From Hypericum androsaemum (Eukaryota; Streptophyta; Magnoliopsida; Malpighiales; Hypericaceae): a stretch of DNA of 64,000 bases. A model generated the notes under the pieces. The model saw only the letters and a program-made list of their open reading frames with translations, was not told the DNA's origin and ran no database searches. The translations under genes and the position numbers were made by a program. Where the stretch lies: assembly GCA_963995505.1 (NCBI GenBank), contig OZ023181.1, forward strand, positions 22,564,366 to 22,628,365, in the 5' to 3' direction. Positions 25,557 through 37,550 of this stretch are shown piece after piece (the stretch's first letter is position 1; every line of letters starts with the position of its first letter).

Positions 25557-26133
25557 TTATGTAAATAAACACATAAACGTGTTCTAAGTTTAATTAAACC
25601 TTTCGAATTCAACATTGGTAATACACCAAAATTAACATTTGAAATAAATATCTTTAACGTATTTATAATTCTACCCACTTCAAACTTAATCCACGTATTT
25701 GTGGTTTCAACCAAAGATACAGATTTAAATATGACCGTGAGTATCAAAAATTGTATACAAACACAAGCATAGAATGGGACACACACAGAGCCAGAGTGAA
25801 ACATAGTATGCAAAATTCAACTCCGTATGCAAATTCAAAGAAATTCACGGCACAAAAAAACACCAAAAATTGTAAAATTCAACTCCCCAAGGAAGCGGCT
25901 AGGGATCGTTTTCTAGCAATCTCAAACAGAAGAGTTGGCAACTAATTCTACATTGTTTTTTAGAGGTCGATAATTTGACATTCACCTCTTATAAAAATAA
26001 AAAATTTATTAAAAAAACAAATACCTAAATTCTTTAAGTTCACCCAAAAGAACAAAAAGCCCATACGATACGACACCAAAACTTCCTTACAGACTTTCCT
26101 CAAAAAAAAAATCCTTACAGACAAAAGTCACAA
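25557..26133. other. intergenic, aminopeptidase promoter
   Basis: AT-rich sequence with no supported gene. Confidence 0.5.
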
Positions 26134-29100
26134 GTGGAGTGGCTTCTACCGTCTGTCATCCGGCGGACAATGACAGCCTCCGTAGCAGCGAGGCTGCAGT
26201 TCCAGCTCCTCCACCGCCACCGCCAGCTCCGGTCCCCGGTCTTCCCCATCAAGCCATCCGTCATCAAGCCAAGACTTGCGGGCCCCACTTCTTACAAGTT
26301 CTCCACTTCCACTCCTCCCCTGTGCTCCGCCACCTCCTCGTCTACCCAAATCCCGGCGCCTGAGGTACTGAATTCTCCAAAAGCCGGTTACTTTCTGTGG
26401 GCCCGTTTAGTAGCCAGCCAGTGTGCTTCTCTTTTGGTTGTGTTGTTGGGACTGAGAAATGGCGAAGTTTGATAAAGTTTTTCGTGCTCATGGTGAAATA
26501 TCATGTGGGTCCAATGTAGTTTTTATGTTCAATGAATAGTCCGGCCTTTAATGCGGGTCGAGGCATATTTTTGTTGTATAACAAACTGGTTGGATGTTTT
26601 GGTTTGAAAGGGAAAGTTGGATTCTTTGTTCTTGATGTCAGATTTTGATATCTGATTCAGGGAGGTTCGGTTAGTGGCAGCAGTGGATCGATTGTTGGGG
26701 ATCTTCTGGACTATCTTAATGAGTCGTGGACCCAGTTTCATGCTACTGGTATGTATTTCAGCTTACATCAGATGGAATTTTTTTTTCTATTTTTTGAGAT
26801 GGGGAACTGAGAATGTGGATCCTTCGGTTTGTGTATGTGTGCAGCGGAAGCAAAACGGAAACTTATTGCTGCTGGGTTCCAGCTGCTGAATGAGATCGAT
26901 GAGTGGGACTTGAAGCCTGGTGGCCGCTACTTCTTCACTCGGAACATGTCATCATTGGTAGCTTTTGCTGTTGGTGAAAAGTGAGTCTCTTTGATGTATA
27001 TTTGATCTTGTAGTTTCAGCACTGCCTTACGGTAACAATCAAGGAAAATGCAGAAGATTGGGTCCATGCAGATAATGTTTTTTCTTCCAATGGTGGTGGC
27101 AGAATTTATTTGAAAATGCTTCTGTTTATAATACTAAAGAAAAAGGTAAAATTTTTGCTTTTGGTGCTGCTCTTGGTTGCCACTAGTTTTCTCGTAGAGA
27201 TCTTTCTGTTTTGTTTCCTTTTTTGCAGCGTAACTTTTTCAGGTACGCATATGTCCGTGGCTATCTTCATGATGAAAGTATTTTGATATTTTAGGTACAC
27301 TGTGGGAAATGGTTTCAATGTGATAGCTGCCCACACAGACAGCCCATGCTTGAAACTCAAACCAAAATCTGCATCCTCCAAATCTGGGTATTTGATGGTC
27401 AATGTGCAGACCTATGGTGGTGGCTTATGGCACACTTGGTTTGACAGAGACTTGAGTGTTGCAGGACGGGTCATAGTGAGAGCGACTGATGGCTCCTTCA
27501 TGCACAAGCTTGTAAAAGTAAAGAGACCTATTCTGCGAGTACCAACGCTGGCTATTCATCTTGACCGGTCAGCTCTTTTATTCTAAGCAAAGTTCTAGCA
27601 CACTCCACCCAGTCCCTTTTCATCTCGTGCAATTTTTCTTTTGAGTTGTAGTTTGGACTTTGCTTGTGATGTAGTGCGACTTTTTTTTATCTGCAAGTAA
27701 GATATATGACATACCTGATATGAGGATGCAGTCTGCGGGGTAGGACACTGTGGATTGAGCCTTCGGGTTAGGGCACCATGATATGAAAGAGGCAAAGTAA
27801 AGCTCGTGAGAGAAGTAGAATTTCTTAACATGTTTAACTCTACGAGTCAACCTTATTCCCAAGATGCTGGAACACTGTTAAGCTTTGAAGTCAAGTTTGC
27901 TTGGAGAGAATGTTGTCATAATCTGGTCTCTGATGTTTAGGATTTTGGATAGGTATCTTATACGCAACCATACACTTAATCAAATTGGCCATGTCGTCCT
28001 CAGGCAAAATTAACAGAGACCCATAATTTTGTGAAACGGTCCACTCCCTGTTCCTGATGCTTTCTGTTTTATCTCTTGCTTTGACTTTTAGCACTGTGAA
28101 CAAGGATGGGTTCAAACCCAATTTAGAGACGCACCTCATTCCACTTCTTGCGCGGAAGCCCGAAGAATCTTCGACTGCGTCAAAAGACAAAAGTACAACT
28201 CCATCTTCCAAAGCTGCCCATCATCCACAGCTTCTGCAGGTGTTTTTCTCAATGTGACCTGTCCTATGGATTCAATGCCATTAACTTGATTCCTGGATTT
28301 AAAGCTAAATATAAAGGAAAGAGTTAAAAACAGCTAGAAGCTAGAGTTCGTATTGATGAATATTTTGATAATTATTCTAAAAGCATAGCAGATAAGGTGC
28401 AAAGTACTTGCCAATAGTACTTTAGTTCTTCTGTAAATCAAGGTAAATCGTGTGTCTCGTATCAATTAGGAGAAAAAATTGAATGACCTGCAAGATATCC
28501 TGCCGCTTATGGTCTATTATCTTGGGCACTGCTTTAGTTGTTTAAAAGTCGACATTGGTGGTAGTTATGGTGCCATGATCAGTTGCTATAGCAGCATTTG
28601 AGTTTGTATATTATTTTCATTCAGGTTTTATCAGAGGAGGTCAATTGCAGCATTGAAGACATCATCAGTGTTGAGTTGAATATTTGTGATACCCAACCAA
28701 GTTGCCTTGGAGGTGTAAACGATGAATTCATCTTTTCTGGAAGATTAGATAACCTTGCATCCAGCTTCTGTGCTTTGAGGGCTCTTATTGATTCATGTTC
28801 ATCATCCAGCAGTTTGTCCAGTGAACCTGCCATTCGAATGGTTGCTTTATTTGATAATGAAGAGGTAGATCTTCTTGCAGAACGTGCAATGTACCTTTAT
28901 TCACTCACCACATTTGTCTTGCCATTTCACCTAAGAAAATATGCTTCCTTACCACGTTGTTTAGGTGGGTTCAGAATCAGCGCAGGGAGCTGGGGCACCA
29001 ACAATGTTTCAGGCTATGAGACGAATAGTTGGGTGCTTAGCTCATAATAATGTTGGTGAAAGTGCTGTTGAACGTGCAATTCGAAATTCTTTCCTCGGTA

Positions 29101-30152
29101 TGTTACGCTTAATAGATCTTTTCCCAAAGTCAAATAGACTCTTATATATCCAATCATGAAATAAAAAGAGAGCTTGATTCTGTTGGATTGTTGAGTAGAA
29201 CATCTAGCTTTAAAGAAGGAAGCATCAAAAGTAAACGGATTTGTCGTCATGTTTAGTTCTTGAATAATGTGGTGGTTGGCTTCTTGCTAATGGAAATTTA
29301 ACCTGTAGTTGATTTCTGAATACTGTACTCAGCCATTCAACCTGCATCTGCTGCTCATACATGTGATTTGAGCTAAAGATGAAAAGTTATTCTCGGTTTC
29401 CTTGTATAGTATCGGCGGATATGGCCCACGGAGTGCACCCTAATTTTTTGGAAAAATATGAAGAGAATCACCGTCCAGAGATGCAAAAGGGACTTGTTAT
29501 CAAGCACAATGCAAACCAGCGCTATGCTACCACTGGAATAACAGCTTTTCTGTTCAAGGAAATTGGCAGGATTCACAACCTTCCAACTCAAGTAAGCCCT
29601 TGCAAATATGAAATAGCCTACTTAGGGGCAGGTGCTGAACGTGCAATCTTAAAGTTGCTGACATGCAACTCGCCTCTTTGCAACTTGACTTTTTTCCTGG
29701 TCTAAAGACTTTTTCCACCTTGATTTCTCCAGGAATTTGTGGTCAGAAATGACATGGGATGTGGATCAACTATAGGCCCTATTCTTGCTTCTGGTGTCGG
29801 CATTCGTACAGTGGATTGTGGTATACCTCAACTGTCCATGCACAGGTATGACACCTTTCCCCATCGTTGTGATCAAGAGCTTAAATCATGTTAATGATAC
29901 TCCTTCAGACTTGCTCAAGTTTGAAGAACTTTCACCTTATGATTTTTTGTCACCATTGAACCCTGATGACAGTCTCCGGAAGTTGGTATTCCATTTTGAT
30001 GTTACCGTAACTCCCTGTTTCTACCTTTTCTGATTCTTTAATACAGCGTGAGAGAAATATGTGCCAAGGAAGATGTAGACATTTCTTACAAGCATTTCAA
30101 GGCTTTTTACCAAGATTTCTCAAGCATAGATCAGAAACTACAAGTGGACTAA
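26134..30152 (+). CDS. aspartyl aminopeptidase (peptidase M18), organellar form
   Basis: Ten exons: 26134-26364, 26661-26748, 26845-26980, 27295-27567, 28092-28239, 28625-28864, 28965-29097, 29410-29591, 29733-29845, 30047-30152; 549 residues. It removes N-terminal Asp/Glu from peptides. Metal and catalytic motifs of M18 are all visible: [13 protein letters not shown] (His ligand), SGRLDNLAS (bridging Asp), LFDNEEVGS (Glu-Glu), [12 protein letters not shown] (Asp ligand), MGCGSTIGP and LSMHSVREICA (last His ligand). The first 75 residues are Arg/Ser/Pro-rich without acidic residues after the start, consistent with a plastid or mitochondrial transit peptide. A second in-frame Met at 26170 ([11 protein letters not shown]) is an equally plausible start, giving 537 residues. 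It converges with the LITTLE ZIPPER gene 245 bases away. Confidence 0.93.
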
Positions 30153-30397
30153 GGGGTCACATTATCAGTTCAACGATATTAAATCAGGCTTCGGATAAAA
30201 CACATGGAGGTGGGAGAAGGGAACCTTTTGCTCCTTCATTAAAGATGTCTTTCCTTCATAACTACACAACTTCCATCCCACAAGGTACGAGACCGAGATC
30301 TTGAAACATATACCTAGGTCCTAGCCAGGAATAGTCGCTCTTAACAAGTGCCAACTAACATGGATAGCATTTCAAACTGTTGGTCACAAGAAGCATT

Positions 30398-30619
30398 TCA
30401 TGGTTTTTTCAAGTTGATGGATTTGGTTGCCATAATATTGCTACTGCTGCTTTCAGGACTAGAATTGGACTTGGAATTTTCCTTGGACATCTTCTCCCTC
30501 AGCTCAGATATGAGAGCCTGGTTCTCCTCCTTCAGTCGCTCAGCTTCCTTCCGTAGTCTCTCATTTTGCTGCATTATGTAGCAGTTCTGCAAATAGAGCT
30601 TGGAGTTTATCTTCTCCAT
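30398..30619 (-). CDS. ZPR3: LITTLE ZIPPER (ZPR3/4-type) microprotein
   Basis: A single-exon frame of 73 residues on the minus strand. The N-terminal 45 residues carry the ZPR signature KLYLQNCYIMQQNERLRKEA and a Leu-zipper heptad pattern continuing through LKEENQALISELREKM; the tail is Ser/Asn-rich and disordered. ZPR proteins are plant microproteins resembling the leucine zipper of HD-ZIP III factors. They form inactive heterodimers with them, dampening meristem and leaf-polarity signalling. The length matches Arabidopsis ZPR3 and ZPR4. The 5' flank contains a 14-base perfect palindromic arm pair. Assignment to ZPR3 rather than ZPR4 is not certain. Confidence 0.88.
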   Translation of the reverse strand: MEKINSKLYLQNCYIMQQNERLRKEAERLKEENQALISELREKMSKENSKSNSSPESSSSNIMATKSINLKKP

Positions 30620-31434
30620 CTCGAACTCCTATTTTTACCCTGTAAACATAGATCAACATAGCCAATAAGATGATGCTAGACTGTCTGGACACAAGAAAAG
30701 TGAGGTTTGCAATTAAACGCCACTCGATAAACTTGTTTCCTAAACTCGAAAGTGTATACAGCATGCGCGTGCACGTACATCATCCATGTTTGCTCACGTG
30801 CACGCGCATTTACGAATGACCCTGCATTAACACCGATGTTTCCTTGCATCTAGCAGCTTTAATAGATCCTGCTGTGACCAGACCGAAAAAGATATTGCTG
30901 ATTAATCGAAGCATGCCTCTGTTCATAACATATATAGCCATATAGGACATGTTATGCCATATTTCTGGCAGACAGAAAAAAAAAACTCTCTTTTACGTGC
31001 TTCCAGTGGATCATTCATTTCTACAAGAACCTCTTTGATTCCAAAGCAAATCAAATTGCTGACTTCAGATAGAAAGGAGAGGTTAACACCAGAAAGAAAC
31101 ATACCCTTAATCCTTCCAAGGAAGAAATATATCGGACTCGTCAATTCTAGTTAGTGAAATGAGACATATATATACTCCAAACTCCAAACTCAAAACTCAG
31201 GTGGGTAAGAAGGATAACGAGAGTAGTGCACTTTGGCTGGCTCAAAACATCAGAGACACATCCCATGAAAAGCCATCTTGTCTGCACTCTTTCATGCAAG
31301 AATGTCTCGATCATGCACTTTGACCCTTCAACCGTCTTTAATGCAATGATCACACTTCAAATATAGGCTAGAAAGGGAGAGACCTTTTGCGGGTTGTTGC
31401 AAATGCACGCGTTAAAGAGATTAGAGCAACGAGA
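30620..31434. other. ZPR 5' flank with palindromic G-box hairpin
   Basis: No supported gene. At 30763-30776 ATGCGCGTGCACGT is repeated as its exact reverse complement at 30796-30809, separated by 19 bases, and the right arm extends to a CACGTG G-box core (30795-30800). A regulatory role is inference. Confidence 0.6.
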
Positions 31435-31840
31435 CTAGTGCATGAGGTGAGCTAATACCTTCTTGTGTGTCTGGGTCTTGGTGTTCCTTACCGACTTCGG
31501 CTCAGCCCTCGCTTCGACAACAGCTTTGTTCGGACATTGTCCTTGTAGGTGGCCGTAGCGGCGATGGCAAAAACATATTATGTGTAGGCCCTCATACTCG
31601 ATCTTTTGCACAACAGTGTCAATGAGGACCTCCCTCACAAGCGGGTTTGGTCAGGTCAATTTCAACACAAAGGCGAGCAAAATGGAATCTTAGCTTCCCC
31701 GCTGTAATTGGGTCGATCTTTATGGGCGTTCCAATGCGACACATCGGAGGAGATTGTTGTAATAGAAATGAATGGGAAGGTTTGGTCGTCGAATCCATAC
31801 CTTTGCAGAGGTCACTTCTTGGTGGTGTGGACGGAAGGTT
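31435..31840 (-). mobile_element. LINE (non-LTR retrotransposon) ORF1 remnant with CX2CX4HX4C zinc knuckle
   Basis: Minus-strand translation gives pieces typical of plant LINE ORF1 (DUF4283 plus zf-CCHC_4). They are VWIRRPNLPIHFYYNN, then PIKIDPITAGKLRFHFARLC and VEIDLTKPA, then after a frameshift near 31635 IEYEGLHIICFC and the knuckle CFCHRRYGHLQGQC. The order and spacing match the family, but the frame is broken, there is no start, and no endonuclease or reverse transcriptase follows. It is a dead fragment. Confidence 0.75.
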
Positions 31841-32081
31841 CTTTCCCAGGGTTGCACCACCAAGTAGGGGGTTGCCGTGTTATCGGAGAGGAGGACGGAT
31901 CGGGTGGCGGCGGGTTAATGTCCGGTGGGTGAAGGTGGGGAGGGGTGGGGCTGTGGGGTTTGAGGAGACCTGCTGAAAACCTAAGTAAATCTATGCCTGG
32001 TTTGGTTTCCCGCTTGATGAAAATAAATGAACCCAAGTACACCTGTACTAGGAGAATGAAGCTCATGTGCTGTCCAAATAC

Positions 32082-32428
32082 GGAACCAGATTCGGTCCTG
32101 GAACCCTGTTTCCAGGACCGTCCTGGATCATATTTCAGGCGAACCATTTCATCATAACTGGGCGAACCAGCGCGTGTTCTGGGACGGTCCATTCGACGAA
32201 CTTCGGGCGAACCATTCCATCATAACTTGGCGAACCATTGTATTATAACTGAGCGAACCATTACATCATAACTAAGCGAACCAGTGCGTGTTCCGAAAAA
32301 ATCGGGACCGTTTCGAACGACCCATTGTATCATAACTGGGCGAACAATTGTATCATAACTAATCGAACCAGTGCATGTTCCAGGACGGTCCTGGACGAAA
32401 GTACACATCCAAGACCAAATCCGGTGCC
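32082..32428. mobile_element. Mutator-type MITE with internal 22-bp tandem repeats, 347 bp
   Basis: The left end GGAACCAGATTCGGTCCTGG is similar to the reverse complement of the right end (GGCACCGGATTTGGTCTTGG). Exact 9-base duplications TCCAAATAC flank it at 32073-32081 and 32429-32437. The interior contains at least six degenerate copies of a unit like GCGAACCATTGTATCATAACT, interspersed with inverted GGACGGTCC palindromic blocks near both ends. There is no coding capacity. Confidence 0.82.
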
Positions 32429-32437
32429 TCCAAATAC

Positions 32438-33959
32438 AATGTTAATTTTTTATACCACTTAATATTCTGACACCAATACGGGAAATAATATTAGGTTTCA
32501 CTATCTTATTAGATTTCCTTACTTGCTCTGATGTTTTATTGCCATGATTGGTAGATACCAACAACAGTGGAAATAATTCTCAAAAAAACAACAACAGTGG
32601 AAATACTCCATTCATGTGATACACTTACCTACCATCTCCATTGAGCTGAGGCGTACTGGACTGCCGATGGATTTGAAAGCTTTGTTAAATTATGACCAGT
32701 TTTAAGGAATTGATGGGAGTTGCAAAGAAACAGATGTAGGTATTTGATATAGCTTGGGTGTTGGAAAAAATTACCTTAATTTTTTTTATATAAACGAGGG
32801 GCAAAAACTCTTCTAATCTTTATTCATCAACAAACGGATAATATAGCACGGACACACTAACACCCCCTCAACGTAGTCGAAAGAAATCGTTATTACCAAC
32901 TTCAATAGAGCATCTGCAACCAGCTGCCTTCCAGGCAGGTGTGGTGTATATGGATCTCCTCATCTCTGGCCAACTCCGGAACTAAAAATCCAGATCAAAT
33001 AAGAGGAGAAATGGCAGACCGGATCGAAGTAAAGGGGGGCTGGTCTAGAATCGGACCACCGTAACTCCCACCATACTGCTGCTTCCTTATAACACAATCA
33101 TATCTTTACATGCATGGAAAAATCATATAATTGAACGGCTATAGTATGGCTATCTGCCTTTTTCACATCATGTAACGATACTTTAGTCAATCTACGCACT
33201 GAACAACCTTAACATTAAGCAAGTTTCTCTCATCAATCATCGTTACGTCACTCCGACGGCGAATCAGTTTTTGCACATCCTCATTTCTGAATGAGGTAAA
33301 CATGTCTATTAACCTTCTAAAAGAAGTGAGCATGTCTATTACATAGGTAAAATGATCCAAATCTGGCCATACCACACATTACATGCTGTTCAGATTCATG
33401 ACAAGCATGTTGTTTTACGATTAATAGTAATCGATTCTTCAAAGTGACGACGCCCAGGATGCCAAACATCGTAAATCTGCTTCCTACAACAGAAAGAACC
33501 TTCATGCATTCCCCTTGCGAATTCATCAGGACTGTAGACATTGAATGATAATATTGTTGGATGAAAATATTTTACGCATCTTTCAAGGACAAAGAAACAC
33601 CGGACAGTTTAATAAACCAAAAAGGTGAAGGCATACCAGAATGTCGATAAACTGCTTACATCAGCAGCTCTCGCAATTCTCTTTCTTTATCGTCATAATC
33701 GTTTAGGCAACCTCGCTCATAACACATCCGAGCTATTGACATGCCAAGATCTTGAGCCTCTTCATTCTTTCTCACAAATTGAAGAAGCTTCAACCGAGAC
33801 AGATGGAACGATCAAATGGAATAATCATGGCGTAAATCCTCCCCAATCCATCTCGGTTTTGTTTGCCTGCACCCCTGCCAATTGAAATACAACATCTGCA
33901 CAATTCAATAATGTATACCCAAGTTCCAACTGGCAGGGTGCAGGCATGGCCCTAGCCCC
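32438..33959. other. gene-poor stretch: LINE-like 3' tail and R3H 3' UTR
   Basis: Near 32783-32840 lies a tail-like motif (T-run, CGAGGGGCAAAA, CTAATCTTTATTCATCA) that recurs at 49367-49430. Sequence from about 33500 to 33959 presumably contains the 3' UTR of the R3H gene. No supported gene. Confidence 0.45.
33863..33948 (-). other. inverted repeat (hairpin) next to the R3H stop codon
   Basis: Left arm TTGCCTGCACCCCTGCCAA (33863-33881) pairs with the right arm ending CTGGCAGGGTGCAGGCAT (33930-33947), with one bulge and one G-U wobble on the minus strand and a loop of about 45 bases. An outer complementary pair, GGTTTTG (33856-33862) and CAAAACC (33974-33980), brackets the stop codon. It would fold in the R3H 3' UTR RNA. 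Confidence 0.6.
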
Positions 33960-36598
33960 TCACCGGGGCCGGGCAAAACCAAAACTTGCATCAGCTTGCT
34001 GTTGATGAGACTGCATAAATAAACAAGCACTAGTCAAGAAAAGGAAGAAGAATACTTGCAAATGAACATTCTGAGTGTTGACATGAACATTAACATATTG
34101 AAAGTTACTTATAAAAAAAACATATTGAAAGTTAGAACATCATCTAATCTAAGATGACGTCCTCTTAAGATCACTGAGCATATATCCATGCCACAAAATA
34201 AAAGAGTCTACAATTGCAAACCATGTAATGGCAAAAACATACAATTGCAAACTATGTACTGTTATTCTTGGACACATCATAGCAACTGAATTACCACACA
34301 AGAATGACCTTTTCTACAAAAGGCCCATCCATATTGGCATACCTGCATATAAGGTTGAACATGTTCATGAGGATGTGTATAAGGCATTCCAGGGTGCTGA
34401 CCAGGATACTGAGAATGCAAATACATGGTAGATGCAGATCGCGCACCAACGTGATTAGGACTAAAATGTGGAATCAATGTTTCTGGATGACCATAGCCAA
34501 TTGCCCCCGGGGTTGACGGTGCAGACCATGAACCTGGTAGATGTTGAGGGAAATGTCGGGGTTGGTGTTCGGTGGAAATCTGAGGCATATGGTTGGGCAT
34601 AAGTTGTGGAAACTCAGTGTTGTAATTCACAGCAGGGGCATACAAAGGTTGCATAGTGTAAGCTCCACCATTGTATCCAAATCCAGGATCAAATCTTTGT
34701 GTGTACCTGGATATAAAGATCATGACTTTTACCTCTACAGAACACCAAGCTTACCAATGAGAAACAATTATAGAACAGCAAGTTCATCCTCCATTGCACA
34801 AGTATACCAAGGCGAAGAATGTGTTACTGGACAAGTGCGCAAAGCACCAGATTGATGAAAGGTTTAAATAGAGAGGTCTGGAAGAGGAACCTAGAAACTC
34901 AGATAATGAAGGTTATGGCCCTGGTAATCAAAGATTTGGAACTGAAGCTTATCCTAATATATCCATGCAATTCGCCTATTTCCTATCTATTCCAGGATGC
35001 CCCACCATCAGATCAATTTTGCATCTTCCGCTAATGAACTAATTAAGGAAACTTCTATTATCATTTTAACCTGTAGAGTTTTGCATCAACATTTGAGGTA
35101 TAGGGAAAATCTCAAACACAAAAAACGATAATAGTTTGACAACGGAACCATGTGATATCAGCCGAACCGCCTATTCTACGAAATCTACAAGGGATAGAGA
35201 AAATGAAGTGAGAGCGGAGATTAATCAAATACCTGTCGTAGTTTCTGTCATAATCAGGGTCTTTCCTATCAATGTCTCTGTCCCGAAAGATGGCGACCCT
35301 ACTGTTGGGCTTGTACCTACCACTAGGCTCCTTATCTGTCCTAGTTCTAGCTGAATTGCTGCTACTGGTAGAAGATTCAATTGTGCCCCTCCCAGAATTA
35401 ACTGAAATCCTCTCTTCGGATTTAGGCATGCCCAATGACACACACTGAGGAGCATCTTGCAACCTTGTGTCAACATCAGGCTTCCCGCTAGCACTACTAC
35501 CAAAACTAGCAGAGTTAAATATCCGGGCGCGAGCCCTATTGTACTCTTCCTTCCTCTCCTCTACACTTTTTGAACTATTTCCTTTTAACGAATTTGAACT
35601 CAAACTGTTAACAAGATGTGATTGTTTCTGGGGCCTCTGCTTGATAGCGACCTTTAAAGCTGCAGTGTCTTCTGATGGCAAACTAAAAGGGATATCTGCC
35701 AGTCGAACAGACGGAAGCTTGCACTCAGAAGTCTTGCGGACAATAATTCGAGAGCCAGAACCATCGGGAAGGCTATTGTCTAACAACACCATCGACTGCA
35801 GTGAGTAGTGCTGAGCCACACGATGGGCAGCTAACCGCAAGTATGAAGTAGGCAACTGCTGAAATTCCATTTGCTGTTGCATGGGGTCACGAATAAACTT
35901 CTCGACATCCTGCTCCAGCCGAAGAACTGAACAAAAGATAACCCACATACTTCTTAATATTTGACACATTAGTTTAAGGAATTCATCAAAACAACATAAC
36001 CTAAAAAGTTAACACCAACAAATGTAATTAAAAGACGATGTATGAGCGTTGGAGATAACTAACGAACCCAACATTCAAGAAGCACAAAAACCCCTCTGTA
36101 GCATATTGGAAACAGCATACAGCGGATTGTGATCGTCAGGTTCTACTCGTTCGGCTAGCAGCATATCGCTATGCTCGAAGCACGGATAGTCACCATCTGT
36201 TCTCCTATCTGATATCTACTACCCACAGAGCAACCAGTAGTGATAAACAGGCATTCACCTGTACCCATCAACAATACTTATCATAACCGCAATTAAGAAA
36301 AACATAATCTTGACTCACCGGATAGGCGTTCGCGAGGGTTCTGCAGGGCCTCACGTAAAAACTGATCAACCTGATCAATAGCCTCCTCAGGACTCACTTT
36401 CTCGCCCCCGCGACCTCCTCCGCCCAAAGACGAGGAAGGAGCATCAGACAAGTCCCCGAGGGAAGATTCCCGGGATAGCAGCGGCGAGTCATCCTTCTTC
36501 GTGCCCCTGAGCATCAGGCGGCTCATCGTCTCCTCCAAGTTCGCCGACTCCCATGACTCCGGTGCCCCGAGATCCTCGGCCGCCACAGAGCCCTCCAT
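33960..36598 (-). CDS. R3H-SUZ domain RNA-binding protein
   Basis: Four exons on the minus strand: 36598-36319, 35926-35233, 34706-34343, 34010-33960; 462 residues. The R3H core (Arg124-xxx-His128 in LRLAAHRVAQHYSL) follows the DQVDQFLREALQNPRERLSG helix that opens the domain across intron 1. A SUZ-type basic motif sits at about 216-230 (EERKEEYNRARARIF). The C-terminal third is Pro/Gln/Tyr/His-rich low-complexity sequence. The architecture matches plant R3H proteins related to animal R3HDM/ARPP21, which bind single-stranded RNA and poly-purine tracts; the targets here are unknown. The start was chosen at MEGSVAAEDLG; the frame is open further upstream, but that part reads as leader. The promoter strand has telo-box motifs (AAACCCTA) near 36773 and 36818. 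Confidence 0.85.
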
Positions 36599-37550
36599 CG
36601 CGGTGAAAGAGGAAGAAAGGTAAAGACTTTCTCGCTTCCCCTCGTCGATTCTACTGCCTCTCGGCCACCCCGAAAGCCCGAAAGGAACGAATGGACATGA
36701 AAGATCCAACCTTTGCTCCCTTTTCGATCGCACGATGCAAAGAGGAGGATCGATCTGGGGGATAATTTAGTTCTAGGGTTTGCAACGGCGAGGGTCCGGT
36801 TTTTTCTAGGTTTAGGGTTTGGGGATTATTTCCATGAATTTGAATTGGGTCGGAGAGAGAATAGGTGAACGAACGAAGAAAGGAATCGGGGAAGCGAGGG
36901 AGAGAGAGAGGAGGATAGGGTTTGATGTGGGCGTAAAGGGAAGGGAAGGTCGTTCGAATAAATAAACCGTATGAGGAAATTTGGATTCCATACGCTTATT
37001 TTTATTGGTTTCAATTTTTGTCCCCTCGCATTTTTTTATTACAGTTACCTTTAAAAAAGTATTTCATATAAAAACTTGACACATTAATAAAAATCAACCT
37101 AACTAAAAAAAATTTCCTGAAAAAGATGGAATTCTTGCCTCGTCATCTCTAACGATTATTTATTCTAGCTTAATTAGAGATTTAAGTCCTAGAATTGTAT
37201 GTGTCAGAATTTGTTAAAAAAAGTTATTATTATTTATTTCAAATCTGATTAGTCGATCAAATAAATATCAATTTTAAATAGTTTCTAACAAAGACTAGAA
37301 AGCCAATCTCATCCACAAATGACCTCTCCATCTCAAGGACTAAATCAAAAGTATATATAATCCATAGACTGAAAATGTAATATCCTCATATCTTAAGGAT
37401 CAAATCGAACACGTAACAGAGGAGGAGACGTGTGCACCGACCGACCTGCTTGTTGCTTGCTATAATAATTAATTAAACCAAATAGTAAAAAGAAAAAGAG
37501 AGAATTCGATAATAAATCAAGCAAGAGAAGGGGAAAAAATAAATTAGAAA
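36599..37550. promoter_or_regulatory. divergent promoter region (R3H / NFU4)
   Basis: It separates two divergent start codons by about 950 bases. The R3H side is GA/CT-rich and holds two telo-box-like motifs; the NFU4 side is AT-rich. No other gene is supported. Confidence 0.5.

Noticed and set aside
31812..32192. 126-residue minus-strand frame rich in Pro and Ser
   Set aside because: It overlaps the edge of the Mutator-type MITE and low-complexity GGTGG sequence; no family resemblance.
35467..35808. 113-residue plus-strand frame
   Set aside because: Antisense shadow of the large R3H-SUZ exon.
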